From the NCBI RefSeq assembly GCF_029946505.1, contig NZ_JARZHG010000040.1, positions 1 to 64,000 on the forward strand: a stretch of 64,000 nt of DNA. The letters run 5' to 3'. The notes beneath the pieces were generated by a model. That model was given only the letters and a program-made list of their open reading frames with translations. It was not told the DNA's origin and did not search any database. Of the stretch, positions 27,584-36,442 are shown piece after piece; the first letter of the stretch is position 1, and each line of letters begins with the position of its first letter. The DNA is from Polyangium sp. y55x31 (GTDB lineage Bacteria; Myxococcota_A; Polyangia; Polyangiales; Polyangiaceae). A program made the translations under genes and the position numbers.

Positions 27584-29226
27584 GCCCGGAAGAGGAGGAG
27601 GCGCGCGAGCGTCTCCTTTTCCACCTGGAGAACCAGACCGGGTTCTGGTTCGGATTGGTCGTGGGGGACGATCCGCGCCCGCGTGCGCGGATTCGGGCGG
27701 CGGCGGAGGCGTGGTGCAAGGAGCATGGCCGGGCGTTCGTGCTTCATGAGCCGGAGCCGGAGGGGCTCGTCAAGCTTGCGGTGGACCTGGCCCGTGGCGA
27801 CAGCCCGGGGGTGCATTGGATCCTCGCGGACGGGGTGCAGGGGCTCGTGGACGCCTGGAATGCCGGCGCCACGCAAATGCTCATGGCGATGAACGAGCGC
27901 CGGGAAGCTTATCGCAAGCGTCTCGACGGGGGGATCGTCGTGGAGGGGCGATCGTCTCTCAAGCGTCTTCTGCGGGAGATGGCCCCGGATATGTTCTCGA
28001 TCAGGGCGTTCATCGTCGAGCCGGGAGAGGATCCGAAGGCAGCCTCCAGCGAGCTTCCGGAATGGCAGTCCCCCTTTTCGTTGGCGTCGATGGTCTCCGC
28101 GGACGAGGTGGATCCCGAGCTTGCGCTCGCGAGGCTCGCTCGGCTCACGAGGCACCAAGGGCTGGCAACCAAGGAGGACTGGATCAATGCGGAGATCAGC
28201 GCGATGATCAGCCTCTTCAATACGGAGCGTTACGACGAAGCAGAGCGGCACGCGCGTGATCTCTTGTCGAGGCTCGAAGTCAATGCCGAAGTCGAATCGG
28301 ATGCGTACGTGTTCCCGCGTGCGCAGGCGTGCGATGTTCTGGCGCATATTCGGATCACCCATGCCCACGATGCGAACGGGGCGCTCGCTCTCTGGTCAGA
28401 GGCCCTTGGGCATCTCGAGTCCGAGACTGCACTCGAACCGGATGACGAGTTCAAGTTCGCGATCCTGAACACGCAAATCGCCAAGGCAAGGGCCGGGCTG
28501 CTCATTCACATGGGTGAGCCTGACGCAGCCATCGAGGCGTTGGAGTCCTATGTCGAAGCATTTTCGACGGAGTCCGTGGTCGACATGCTGCCGGAACTGC
28601 AGACCGATCTGATGGACGCCTACATCAGGCTGGCCGCGCTGTTCGCGAAACAGAAGAATCTCGATTTGGCGGAGAGTACGCTCCGGAAGGCGGCGGTGAT
28701 CATCGAGGCGTGTTCGTCCCGCCATCGGGAAGACCCACGATGGCAGTTCGAGCACCTGCGAAACGCCGCGATGTTGGGCGAGGTGCAACTCCGCAAAAAG
28801 GAGAGGAAAGCCGCAACCCAAACGCTGGTCGCCCTCGCAGGTCTTGCCGGGAAGCTGGAGTCCTATGGCGAGATGCGTGCCCCTTGGCGAAACGTACTCG
28901 ACCGCTATTACTTCGATCTCGGCTTGGCGCTCTCGTTTCAGGCGAAGTATTCGGGGCCGGTGGACCGCGTTCGCCGATACGCTCTCTCCAGGCTGACGAG
29001 TCAGTTCGAGCGAACGCCGACCAACCTCAAGCTTGGCTGGCGGCTGGCCCAGTTGCACCTGAAGCGCGCCCTGCTCCTGGAGAAGGACGACGTGGAGGGG
29101 GCGAAGGACTCTGCCCAGCAAGCCATGGATCTCGTCGCGAGGCTGCCTGTGAAATCCGACGCGGAAGCGAATCTCAAAGGAAAGATCGAAGCCCTCCGCG
29201 CCTTCGTGCGGAAGCCCGGGGAGTAA
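27580..29226 (+). CDS. TPR protein with NTPase-like N-terminus, partner of the upstream ATPase
   Basis: This 548-residue protein begins MSPEEEEARERLLFHLENQTGFWFGLVVG. The first ~150 residues look like an alpha/beta nucleotide-switch-like domain without a Walker A motif (WILADGVQGLVDAWNAGATQMLMAMNERREAYRKRL, ending in APDMFSIRAFIVEPGE). That MNERR...APDxxSxR pattern is familiar from TPR proteins associated with STAND modules. Residues about 170-540 are tetratricopeptide-like helical pairs (AERHARDLLSRLEVNAE, ALALWSEALGHLESE, LDLAESTLRKAAVIIE). There is no signal or membrane segment. A GC content of roughly 57-67% in hand-counted lines is below the ~75% of a nearby line. It is likely a sensor or effector arm of the ATPase pair. 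Confidence 0.7.
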   Translation: MSPEEEEARERLLFHLENQTGFWFGLVVGDDPRPRARIRAAAEAWCKEHGRAFVLHEPEPEGLVKLAVDLARGDSPGVHWILADGVQGLVDAWNAGATQMLMAMNERREAYRKRLDGGIVVEGRSSLKRLLREMAPDMFSIRAFIVEPGEDPKAASSELPEWQSPFSLASMVSADEVDPELALARLARLTRHQGLATKEDWINAEISAMISLFNTERYDEAERHARDLLSRLEVNAEVESDAYVFPRAQACDVLAHIRITHAHDANGALALWSEALGHLESETALEPDDEFKFAILNTQIAKARAGLLIHMGEPDAAIEALESYVEAFSTESVVDMLPELQTDLMDAYIRLAALFAKQKNLDLAESTLRKAAVIIEACSSRHREDPRWQFEHLRNAAMLGEVQLRKKERKAATQTLVALAGLAGKLESYGEMRAPWRNVLDRYYFDLGLALSFQAKYSGPVDRVRRYALSRLTSQFERTPTNLKLGWRLAQLHLKRALLLEKDDVEGAKDSAQQAMDLVARLPVKSDAEANLKGKIEALRAFVRKPGE

Positions 29227-29247
29227 CGTTTCCCCAAGAAGCGCTGA

Positions 29248-30504
29248 CTACCGAGCCTGAAGCTCCTCGAGCAGCGCCGCATCCCCCAGCTCCGCCCCTC
29301 GCTCCGCGTCCGCTCTCGCCTCGTCCGCGCGCCCCATCCGCAAAAGCGCCCGCCCTCGCCACACGAACCCCGTCGCGTATTCGGGATCCAGCGCAATCGA
29401 TCGCTCCGCATCCGCAAGGCATTCCGCGTCGTTGCCCTGATCGAAATGGGCCTCCGCTCGATTCGACAGCACCCGCGCCGCCTCGGGCGCGAGCTCCAGC
29501 GACGCCGTGTAATCGGCGATCGCCCCCTCCACGTCCCCCGCGAGGTGCCGCGCGATCCCGCGCGTATCGAACGCGTCCGCGTCCGCCTCCAGGTAAATCG
29601 CCCACGACGCGTCCGTGATCGCGCGATCCAGCGCGCCCGCTTCGAGCCACGCCGTCGCGCTCGCTCGGTATGCCGCCGCGATTGCCGCCGCGTCCCGGAC
29701 GCCCCACGTCCACGACCGCGCTTGCCGCGCGTCCGCGAGCGCGTCCGCGACCCGCTCCTCTTCCAGCGCTTGCAGCGCTGAATCTGCATACACGGTGATC
29801 TGCTCGATCCGCGTCGTTTCCGGCGCCGCGAGCACCGTCGATTCGAGACGGTTCATGAACCGCCGCGCCTCGCCGCCCTCGTCGAACTCGTAAAACACCG
29901 GCTCGTCCTCGACCGTGAACGCCGGCATGTCGTGCGCGACCGCGAACGCCAGCGCCGCGAGCCCGAAGCCGTGTGTCTCCGAAAGCGCGGCCCCGAGCTG
30001 CCCGAGACGCGTGTCCCGATCGAAGATCCGATCCAGAAGCTCGTCCGTCTCCTCTGCCTGCAAAAATTCGAGCGAGAGCGATGTCCCCTCGGGCAGCGCC
30101 GCCTGGATCGTCGCGAGCAGCGCGCCCCACTCTTCTTTGCGCAGCTCCCAGACGAAGGGGAGGGACCAACGCACGCGCGCGCCTGCGAGGCCTCCGCGGA
30201 GCGCGCGGATGTGTTCGTCCGCTTGGCGCAGCCGCGCGAGCAAGTGGCCGAGGACGAGGTCGAGGTCCGCGGTGGAGGGCAGGGTGACGAGGTCCTCGCC
30301 GTACGGCAAAAAGAGCTCCGGCGCGGATTCGCCGAGCTCCGCGAGGAACGCGTCCTCGTCGTCGAGAGGTTCGCCCTCCTCGTCGACGAGCTCGAAGCGC
30401 GGCGCGCAGAACATCCGCCCGACCCCGAGGACGTGCTCGAGGAGCGGGAACGTCGCGAAGCTCCGGTACTCGAAATCCTCGTCACCGATGAGATAATGGC
30501 CCAT
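29248..30504 (-). CDS. TPR protein, uncharacterised N-terminus
   Basis: This 418-residue protein starts MGHYLIGDEDFEYRSF. The acidic N-terminal 230 residues (FELVDEEGEPLDDEDAFL, SLPFVWELRKEEWGALLATIQAALPEG) match nothing I know. Residues about 260-418 carry four TPR-like units (VADALADARQARSWTWG, AITDASWAIYLEADADAF, AIADYTASLELAPEAARV, LADAERSIALDPEYAT). No signal peptide is seen. It ends 21 bp from the converging TPR gene and is divergent from the large kinase, with 181 bp between the starts. Confidence 0.7.
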   Translation of the reverse strand: MGHYLIGDEDFEYRSFATFPLLEHVLGVGRMFCAPRFELVDEEGEPLDDEDAFLAELGESAPELFLPYGEDLVTLPSTADLDLVLGHLLARLRQADEHIRALRGGLAGARVRWSLPFVWELRKEEWGALLATIQAALPEGTSLSLEFLQAEETDELLDRIFDRDTRLGQLGAALSETHGFGLAALAFAVAHDMPAFTVEDEPVFYEFDEGGEARRFMNRLESTVLAAPETTRIEQITVYADSALQALEEERVADALADARQARSWTWGVRDAAAIAAAYRASATAWLEAGALDRAITDASWAIYLEADADAFDTRGIARHLAGDVEGAIADYTASLELAPEAARVLSNRAEAHFDQGNDAECLADAERSIALDPEYATGFVWRGRALLRMGRADEARADAERGAELGDAALLEELQAR

Positions 30505-30685
30505 GCGCGCACGCACTATGCGCCGCCGGAAGGTGCGCGAGCAAGGGGGGCAGGCGCGCCGTCGCGGGCCTTTTGTCAAGGTGTCGGCCCTGACCAAGAG
30601 CCGCCCGGGTCGATCCAGAGGCGGCGCGAAGGGCCGCGAAATGACTTGGATGATCGCGCATCCGCCCGGATAGAATTCCGGGGCG

Positions 30686-33600
30686 ATGTTGAAGCCAGGG
30701 ATGCGGGTTGCCGCGCGCTTCGAGCTCGAAGATCACACGATTTCGGGCGGGATGGCCACGATCTACCGCGCGCGCGATCTGGAGACGGGCGCCGTGGTCG
30801 CGGTCAAGGTCCTCGGCGGACGCAACGTTCGCGAGATGGAGCGCTTCTCGGCCGAAGCCGTGCTCCTCGCCGAGCTCCGGCATCCAGGCATCGTCCGGTA
30901 CGTGTCGCACGGATCGCTGCCCGAAGGAGAGCTGTTCCTCGTCATGGAGTGGCTCGAAGGCGAGGACCTCTCCGATCGCCTCGCGCGCGGCCGCCTGCCT
31001 CTCGACGAGGCGATCCGGCTCGCGCGGCGCGTGGCCGACGCGCTCGGCGCCGCGCACGCGCGCGGGATCGTTCATCGCGACGTGAAGCCGAGCAACGTGT
31101 TCCTGCCGCGCGGCGACGTCGACGAGGCGAAGCTCCTCGACTTCGGCATCGCGCGCCTCGGATACGGCCGGACGCTCGCGACACGCACGGGGACGCTGCT
31201 CGGGACACCCGGGTACATGGCGCCCGAGCAAGCACAAGGGCGCAAGGACGTCGACGCGCGCGCGGACGTGTTCTCCCTCGGCGCGATGCTCTTCGAGTGT
31301 TTGACCGGCAGGGCCGCGTTCGCCTCGGAGCAGCTCATGGCCACGCTCTCGCGCATCCTGTTCGAGGAGCCGCCGCGCGTGCGCACGATCCGCAGCGAGA
31401 CGCCGGCCGCGCTCGATCTCCTGGTCTCGTCGATGCTCTGCAAGGATCCCTTGGGCAGACCGCGCGACGGATCGATGGTCGTCGCCGCACTCGACGCGCT
31501 CGGCCCTCTGCCCGGCGGGCCGCCGTCGAGCGAGCTCGTGCACTCGTCCGTGATGAGCCGGCCGGCGATCACGGTGCGCGAGCAGCAGCTCCTCTGCGTC
31601 GTGCTCGCGACGAGCACGTTCTCGAAGACGATCGCGGACGGAGACTCCACCGAGACGGACGTGACGCTGACGCCGGGGATGATGGCCGAGGCCATCATGC
31701 GGCGCAGCCTGCCGAGCTTGAACGGCGACGGGGTCAGCGCGACCGCGGGCACGCTCGACGATCTGAACGGCGCCGCAGCGGCGTACGGCGGCAAGCTCGA
31801 GCGGCTCGTCGATGGATCGCTGCTCGCGGTGTTCACGGGCGCCGCGGCCGCGATCGATCTCGCGGCGCGGGCCGCGCGCGCCGCGATGGCGATGCGCGAG
31901 CTTCTGCCGGGTGTTCCGATCGCGGTGGCGACGGGGCGTGGCCTCGTGGCGCAGCAGCTCCCGGTCGGCGAGGCCGCGGAGTCGGCCGCGCGTACGCTCT
32001 CGGCGGCGCGCCGTGACGGCGTGCGCATGGAGGGGCGGGTGTTCGTCGACGAGGTGACGGCGGGCCTGCTCGACGCGCGCTTCGACGTGCGGGAAGAGGA
32101 TGGCGCGCGTGTGCTCGAAGCCGTGCGGGATCGCGCCGACGCGGCGCGCACGCTGCTCGGCAAGCCGAGCCCGTGCGTGGGGCGCGAGCGCGAGATCAGC
32201 ACGCTCGTCGCGATCATGGAGGAGAGCATCGCGGAGCCGATCGCGCGCGTCTCGCTCGTGACGGGGCCCGCGGGCGTGGGCAAGTCGCGCGTCGCGACGG
32301 AGGTGCTGCGCAGGCTCGACGCGGCCGGGCACGATCTCGAAGTGTGGGTCGCGCGCGGCGATCCCATGGCCGCGGGCTCGACGTTCGGCATGCTCGCGCA
32401 GATCGTCCGCGCCGCCGCGGGCATCGAGGTCGGCGCGCTCGCGGCCGTGCAGGAGGAAAAACTCCTCGCGCGGGTCTCGTCGTGTGTCCCCGCCGAGGAC
32501 GTCGTGCGCGTGACCGTCTTCCTCGGCGAGATCCTCGGCCTGCGTTTGCCCGCGGAGAGGAGCCACCTGCTCGCCGCGGCACGCGCGGACGCGATGCTGA
32601 TGGGCGATCAGATGCGCCGCGCGTTCGAGGACTGGCTCTTCGCCGAGTGCACGACGAAGCCCGTGCTGCTTCTGCTCGACGATCTGCATTTCGGCGATCT
32701 GCCGACGGTGCGGCTCATCGACGCGGCGCTGCGGCACGCGCGGGAGAAGCCGCTCTGCGTGCTCGCGCTCGCGCGCACGGAGATCTCGCGGGTCTTCCCG
32801 CGCCTCTGGGAGGAGCGCGGCATGCAGGAGGTGCGCCTCGGCGAGCTCGGCCGGCGCGCGAGCGAGCAGCTCTGCAAGGTCTGGCTCGGCAGCAGCGTGA
32901 CGTCCGAGCTCACGGCGCGCATCATCGAGCGCGCGGCGGGCAATCCGTTTTACCTCGAAGAGATCGTGCGCGCGGTGGCCTCGGGCCGCGGCGACGCGCT
33001 GCCCGGCACGGTGCTCGCGATGGTGCAAGCGCGCCTCGAAGAGCTCGAGCCCGTCGAGCGCCGCATCCTCCGCGCCGCCAGCGTGTTCGGCGACGTGTTC
33101 TGGCCGGCCGGCGTGGCCGCGCTCATCGGCGGCGAGAGAAAAGAGGCGTCGGTGCGTGATGCCCTCGGCACGCTCGTCGAGCGCGAGCTCGTCCTGCGCC
33201 GGACCTCGCGCAGGTTCCTCGATCAGGAGGATCACGCGTTCCGCAACGCGCTCGTGCGCGAGGCGGCGTACGCGACGCTCACGGACGCCGATCGCATGCT
33301 CGGCCATCGCCTCGCGGCCGCGTGGCTCGAATCGGTGGGCGAGACCGAGGCGATGGTGCTCGCGCAGCACCACGAGCGCGGCGGTGATCTGATCCGCGCG
33401 GCCTCGTGGTACGGGCGCGCGGCGGAGACGGCGCTCGAAGGCAGCGACTTCGAGGCCGTGATCGAGCGGAGCGAGCGGGCGATCACCTGCGGCGCGCAAG
33501 GCGAGGAGCTCGGTCGTCTGCGGCTGCGCCAGGCCGAGGCGTACCGCTGGCAAGGCAAGTTCACGGAGGCCGAGGAGCGAGGCCTCGAGGCGATCCACAT

Positions 33601-34672
33601 CCTGCCCGCGGGCAGCGATCCGTGGCTCTTCGCGGTCGGCGAGATGGCGAGCGTGTTCGGCAAGCTCGGCAGCGTCGAGCGCGTCGAGGTCCTCGGCGAC
33701 GCGCTGCTCACGGTCGCGTGCATGCAGGAGGCGCCGGCGAGCGACGGCCACATCGCGGCGCTCTCGCGCACCTCGACGTCGGCGCTCCTGCTCGGCAAGA
33801 ACGAGCTCGCGGAGTCGCTGTTCAAGGAGCTCGAGCGGCTCGGGGGCGACTCGCAGAAGCCGCTCGCCCGCGGCTGGCTCGAGCGCGCGCGGGCGTTCCG
33901 CGCGCCGTTCGTCGGCGAGACGGGCGCCTCCGCGCGGTACTTCGCGCTCTCGGCCGAGGGGTTCGAGAAGGCCGGCGACGTGCGGAACGCGTGCCTGCAG
34001 CGCGCCAACTACGGCGCCTCGTGCCTCGAAGTCGGCGACTGGGTCGGCGCGGAGAAGGCGCTCGTGCCGGCGATCGTGGACGCCGAGCGCATGGGCGCGA
34101 AGCACATCGTCTCCTCGGCGCAACGTGACCTCGGGTATGCGCTCGCGCGGATGGGCCGGCTCGAAGAGGCGAAGACGCTCGAAGAGCAGGCCGTCGCGGA
34201 GTTCGCGGCGCACGGCGATCGCCGGCTCGAAGGCGTGGGGCGCGACGAGCTCGCGACGATCCACCTGATGATGGGCGACCTCGCGGAGGCGGAGGCCGAG
34301 GCGCGGCGCGCGGTGGATCGGCTCGCGGTCGCGCCGCCGTACCTCTGCCACGGACACGCGACGCTCGCGCGGGTGCTGCTCGCCGTGGGCAACGTGGAGG
34401 AGGCGCTCACGAACGCGCGCGCCTCGCGCAAGCTGCTCGCGGAGGTGGGCGCGCTCGAAGAAGGCGAGGGGCTCGTGCGGCTCATCCTGGCGCGCGCGCT
34501 CGATGCCGCGGGTCAGGTGGACGAGGCGCGCATGGTGCTCGCGGAGGCGCTGCAGGAGATCGATCGTCGCACCGCGACGATCGCGGATCCGGACGCGCGA
34601 CGGACGTTCATCGTGATCCCCGAGCACGTGGAGACGCGCGAGATCGCGCAGGCCTGGGGGATCACGAGCTGA
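30686..34672 (+). CDS. Ser/Thr kinase with cyclase-like, AAA ATPase and TPR regions
   Basis: This 1328-residue multidomain signalling protein has an N-terminal Hanks-type kinase (8 to about 280): VAVKV with Lys41, HRDVKPSN with Asp132 and DFG 152-154. The glycine loop is degenerate (SGGMATIY). Residues about 305-480 resemble a class III nucleotidyl cyclase fold (GGKLERLVDGSLLAVFTGA, PVGEAAESAARTL) without visible metal-binding Asp pairs, so it is probably a regulatory remnant. An AAA_16-type ATPase follows with CVGREREI and Walker A GPAGVGKS at 527-534 and LLLLDDLHF. The C-terminal 500 residues are TPR-like. This architecture is common in myxobacteria. The signal and targets are unknown. Confidence 0.88.
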   Translation: MLKPGMRVAARFELEDHTISGGMATIYRARDLETGAVVAVKVLGGRNVREMERFSAEAVLLAELRHPGIVRYVSHGSLPEGELFLVMEWLEGEDLSDRLARGRLPLDEAIRLARRVADALGAAHARGIVHRDVKPSNVFLPRGDVDEAKLLDFGIARLGYGRTLATRTGTLLGTPGYMAPEQAQGRKDVDARADVFSLGAMLFECLTGRAAFASEQLMATLSRILFEEPPRVRTIRSETPAALDLLVSSMLCKDPLGRPRDGSMVVAALDALGPLPGGPPSSELVHSSVMSRPAITVREQQLLCVVLATSTFSKTIADGDSTETDVTLTPGMMAEAIMRRSLPSLNGDGVSATAGTLDDLNGAAAAYGGKLERLVDGSLLAVFTGAAAAIDLAARAARAAMAMRELLPGVPIAVATGRGLVAQQLPVGEAAESAARTLSAARRDGVRMEGRVFVDEVTAGLLDARFDVREEDGARVLEAVRDRADAARTLLGKPSPCVGREREISTLVAIMEESIAEPIARVSLVTGPAGVGKSRVATEVLRRLDAAGHDLEVWVARGDPMAAGSTFGMLAQIVRAAAGIEVGALAAVQEEKLLARVSSCVPAEDVVRVTVFLGEILGLRLPAERSHLLAAARADAMLMGDQMRRAFEDWLFAECTTKPVLLLLDDLHFGDLPTVRLIDAALRHAREKPLCVLALARTEISRVFPRLWEERGMQEVRLGELGRRASEQLCKVWLGSSVTSELTARIIERAAGNPFYLEEIVRAVASGRGDALPGTVLAMVQARLEELEPVERRILRAASVFGDVFWPAGVAALIGGERKEASVRDALGTLVERELVLRRTSRRFLDQEDHAFRNALVREAAYATLTDADRMLGHRLAAAWLESVGETEAMVLAQHHERGGDLIRAASWYGRAAETALEGSDFEAVIERSERAITCGAQGEELGRLRLRQAEAYRWQGKFTEAEERGLEAIHILPAGSDPWLFAVGEMASVFGKLGSVERVEVLGDALLTVACMQEAPASDGHIAALSRTSTSALLLGKNELAESLFKELERLGGDSQKPLARGWLERARAFRAPFVGETGASARYFALSAEGFEKAGDVRNACLQRANYGASCLEVGDWVGAEKALVPAIVDAERMGAKHIVSSAQRDLGYALARMGRLEEAKTLEEQAVAEFAAHGDRRLEGVGRDELATIHLMMGDLAEAEAEARRAVDRLAVAPPYLCHGHATLARVLLAVGNVEEALTNARASRKLLAEVGALEEGEGLVRLILARALDAAGQVDEARMVLAEALQEIDRRTATIADPDARRTFIVIPEHVETREIAQAWGITS

Positions 34673-34695
34673 GCGCCTAGGGGGGCGAGATCGAA

Positions 34696-35565
34696 GTGGC
34701 GTTCCTTCTTCCGAACATCGAGCGCGACGACTGGAAGACGTTCCTGCTCCTCCAGCTCGTCCTCGATACGATCCCCGATCCCATCTTCGTCAAGGACCGC
34801 GCTCACCGCGTGATCGCCTGCAACCAGGGGTTTTGCCGCCTGATCGGTCAGCCGTACGAGGTGCTGATCGGCGCGAGTGATCCCGACTTCATGCCGAAGG
34901 AACAGGCCGAGGTCTTCTGGCACTTCGACGACGTCGTGTTCCGCAGCGGTCAGTCGAACGAGAACGAGGAGCTCGCCACGAGCTCGGACGGCATCACGCG
35001 CACCATCTGGACACGCAAGTTCCCGCTGCGGAACATCAGCGGCGACGTGGTCGGGCTCTGCGGGGTCGTGACGGACATCACGACCATGAAGGAGCGCCTG
35101 CAGCGGGCGGAGCGGCTCGAAGCGGAGAACCGCGAGCAACGCGCGGTCATCGAGGCGCAGACGGCGATGCTCGATCAGATGAGCATGCCGGTGCTCCACG
35201 TCGGGCAGGGCGTGCTCCTCTTGCCGCTGATCGGCGAGATCAGCGATCGGCGGGCGGAGCGCGCGCTGCAAACGTTGCTCGGCGTCATTCACGAGCGCGG
35301 CGCGGAGATCGTCATCTTCGACGTGACGGGCGTCCCGCGGTTCGATACGGCCGTCGCGGGGCACCTCGTGCGCGCCGTGCAAGCGACGGAGCTCCTCGGC
35401 TGCCAGAGCGTGCTCGTGGGCATCGGCCCGGAGATCGCGCGGACGCTGGTGGAGCTCCAGGTCGATTTCGGGCGCGTCGCGATCCGGGCCACGCTGCAGG
35501 ACGGCATAACGTTTGCGATGAAGGCGCGCGACCGGCGCCTTCGTCTGCCGACCGGCCGCGCGTGA
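34696..35565 (+). CDS. PAS-STAS protein (RsbR-like)
   Basis: This 289-residue cytoplasmic protein starts at GTG 34696. A PAS domain covers about 18-140 (LVLDTIPDPIFVKDRAHRVIACNQGFCRLIG ... VVGLCGVVTDIT). A coiled coil follows (about 140-165, RLQRAERLEAENREQRAVIEAQ), then a STAS domain (about 170-275, PVLHVGQGVLLLPLIGEISDRRAERAL, VIFDVTGVPRFDTAVAGHLVRAV). The STAS Thr-Gly-Val site where RsbR proteins are phosphorylated corresponds to DVTGVPRFD. RsbR-type proteins sense signals in stressosomes, but no RsbS or RsbT gene is adjacent. The gene begins 23 bp after the large kinase gene, so that kinase may be its partner. Confidence 0.82.
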   Translation: MAFLLPNIERDDWKTFLLLQLVLDTIPDPIFVKDRAHRVIACNQGFCRLIGQPYEVLIGASDPDFMPKEQAEVFWHFDDVVFRSGQSNENEELATSSDGITRTIWTRKFPLRNISGDVVGLCGVVTDITTMKERLQRAERLEAENREQRAVIEAQTAMLDQMSMPVLHVGQGVLLLPLIGEISDRRAERALQTLLGVIHERGAEIVIFDVTGVPRFDTAVAGHLVRAVQATELLGCQSVLVGIGPEIARTLVELQVDFGRVAIRATLQDGITFAMKARDRRLRLPTGRA

Positions 35566-35571
35566 AGCTCG

Positions 35572-36390
35572 TCAGCGGCTTTTCGTCCAGAAGGGCGGGT
35601 GCTGCGTGTTGCCCTCGTTCTTCGCGAGCGTCGCTTGAGCGGGGGTTCCTGTGCGGAGGATCTTTTCGACCTCGCCGGTGACGCCGTCTGCCCATTTCGT
35701 GGCGGCCTCGATGCCGGCCGGGAAAAAGCCGTAATGCCAGCCGTCGCCGCCGTCGGGGTAGGACGAGAGCTTGCGGCTGTCGACGAGGTGGCAGGCGGGC
35801 GGAGCCTTCGGATCGTCCTCGGCGGCCTTGATGCCGGCGCGTAACATCGCGTAGACCTTGTCGCCGAAGGCCGGCGACCATTTTCGCATCGAGGGCGGCC
35901 CGATCCAGACGCAGACGGTATTCGGATGCGACTTGATTCGCCGGATCGTCTGCTCGACGTTCCCGGCTTGCAGCGACGGCTCCCCGGGCATGTTGCTGCC
36001 GAGCCCGACGAGCACGACTTGCTTTTCGTACGTGCCGGGCGGCGCGAGCAATTCATCGATCGCCGGCGCGCGCAGCTTGCGCTCGGGCAGCCGGGCCCGC
36101 GCGAGGATCGGCGCCTTGTCGCAGCTATGGTAATGGTAGCCGCGCAGCGATACCTTCGCGGTGATGAGCCACTCCGTGGACGCGCCGCCGAGCGTGTAGC
36201 TCTCGACCTCGGCCTCTTTTTGCGCGAGGAGCCAGCCGTCGAGCCGGTCGCCGAAGGCCGTGAGCCCGTGCGAATCGTAGACCGCGACGAATCGGACTCG
36301 CCCGCACGGCGCCGCCTGCGCCTCTTCCCGGGTCACGAGGAGCGAGGCGAGCGCAATCCCCAGGGTGAGCACGCGACGAAAAGCAAGCAC
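35572..36390 (-). CDS. Secreted SGNH/GDSL-like hydrolase
   Basis: This 272-residue exported protein starts at GTG 36390 with a signal peptide cleaved near EAQAAPC. FVAVYDSHGLTAFGDRLDGWL matches the block I of SGNH hydrolases, with Ser replacing the usual GDS context (YDSHG). GLGSNMPGE resembles block III (GxND-like), and DGGDGWHYGFF near the C-terminus gives the Asp-x-x-His pair. It is probably an esterase acting on cell-envelope or polysaccharide acyl groups. It is the last gene of the hisS-led minus-strand group, 52 bp after its neighbour. Confidence 0.75.
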   Translation of the reverse strand: MLAFRRVLTLGIALASLLVTREEAQAAPCGRVRFVAVYDSHGLTAFGDRLDGWLLAQKEAEVESYTLGGASTEWLITAKVSLRGYHYHSCDKAPILARARLPERKLRAPAIDELLAPPGTYEKQVVLVGLGSNMPGEPSLQAGNVEQTIRRIKSHPNTVCVWIGPPSMRKWSPAFGDKVYAMLRAGIKAAEDDPKAPPACHLVDSRKLSSYPDGGDGWHYGFFPAGIEAATKWADGVTGEVEKILRTGTPAQATLAKNEGNTQHPPFWTKSR

Positions 36391-36442
36391 ACGCCTACGT
36401 TACCACGCCATTCGCCGCGCGGAAAGGCCCCGCGTGGCCGAG

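Noticed and set aside
26297-29226. Naming the ATPase/TPR pair as a specific known defence system
   Set aside because: No nuclease, TIR, protease or other effector domain is visible, and neighbours are not defence genes. Only a tentative switch role is suggested.
30482-34627. 1381-codon minus-strand open frame opposite the large kinase gene
   Set aside because: The predicted protein is Arg/His/Leu-rich with no domain, and the opposite strand has a full kinase-ATPase-TPR protein.
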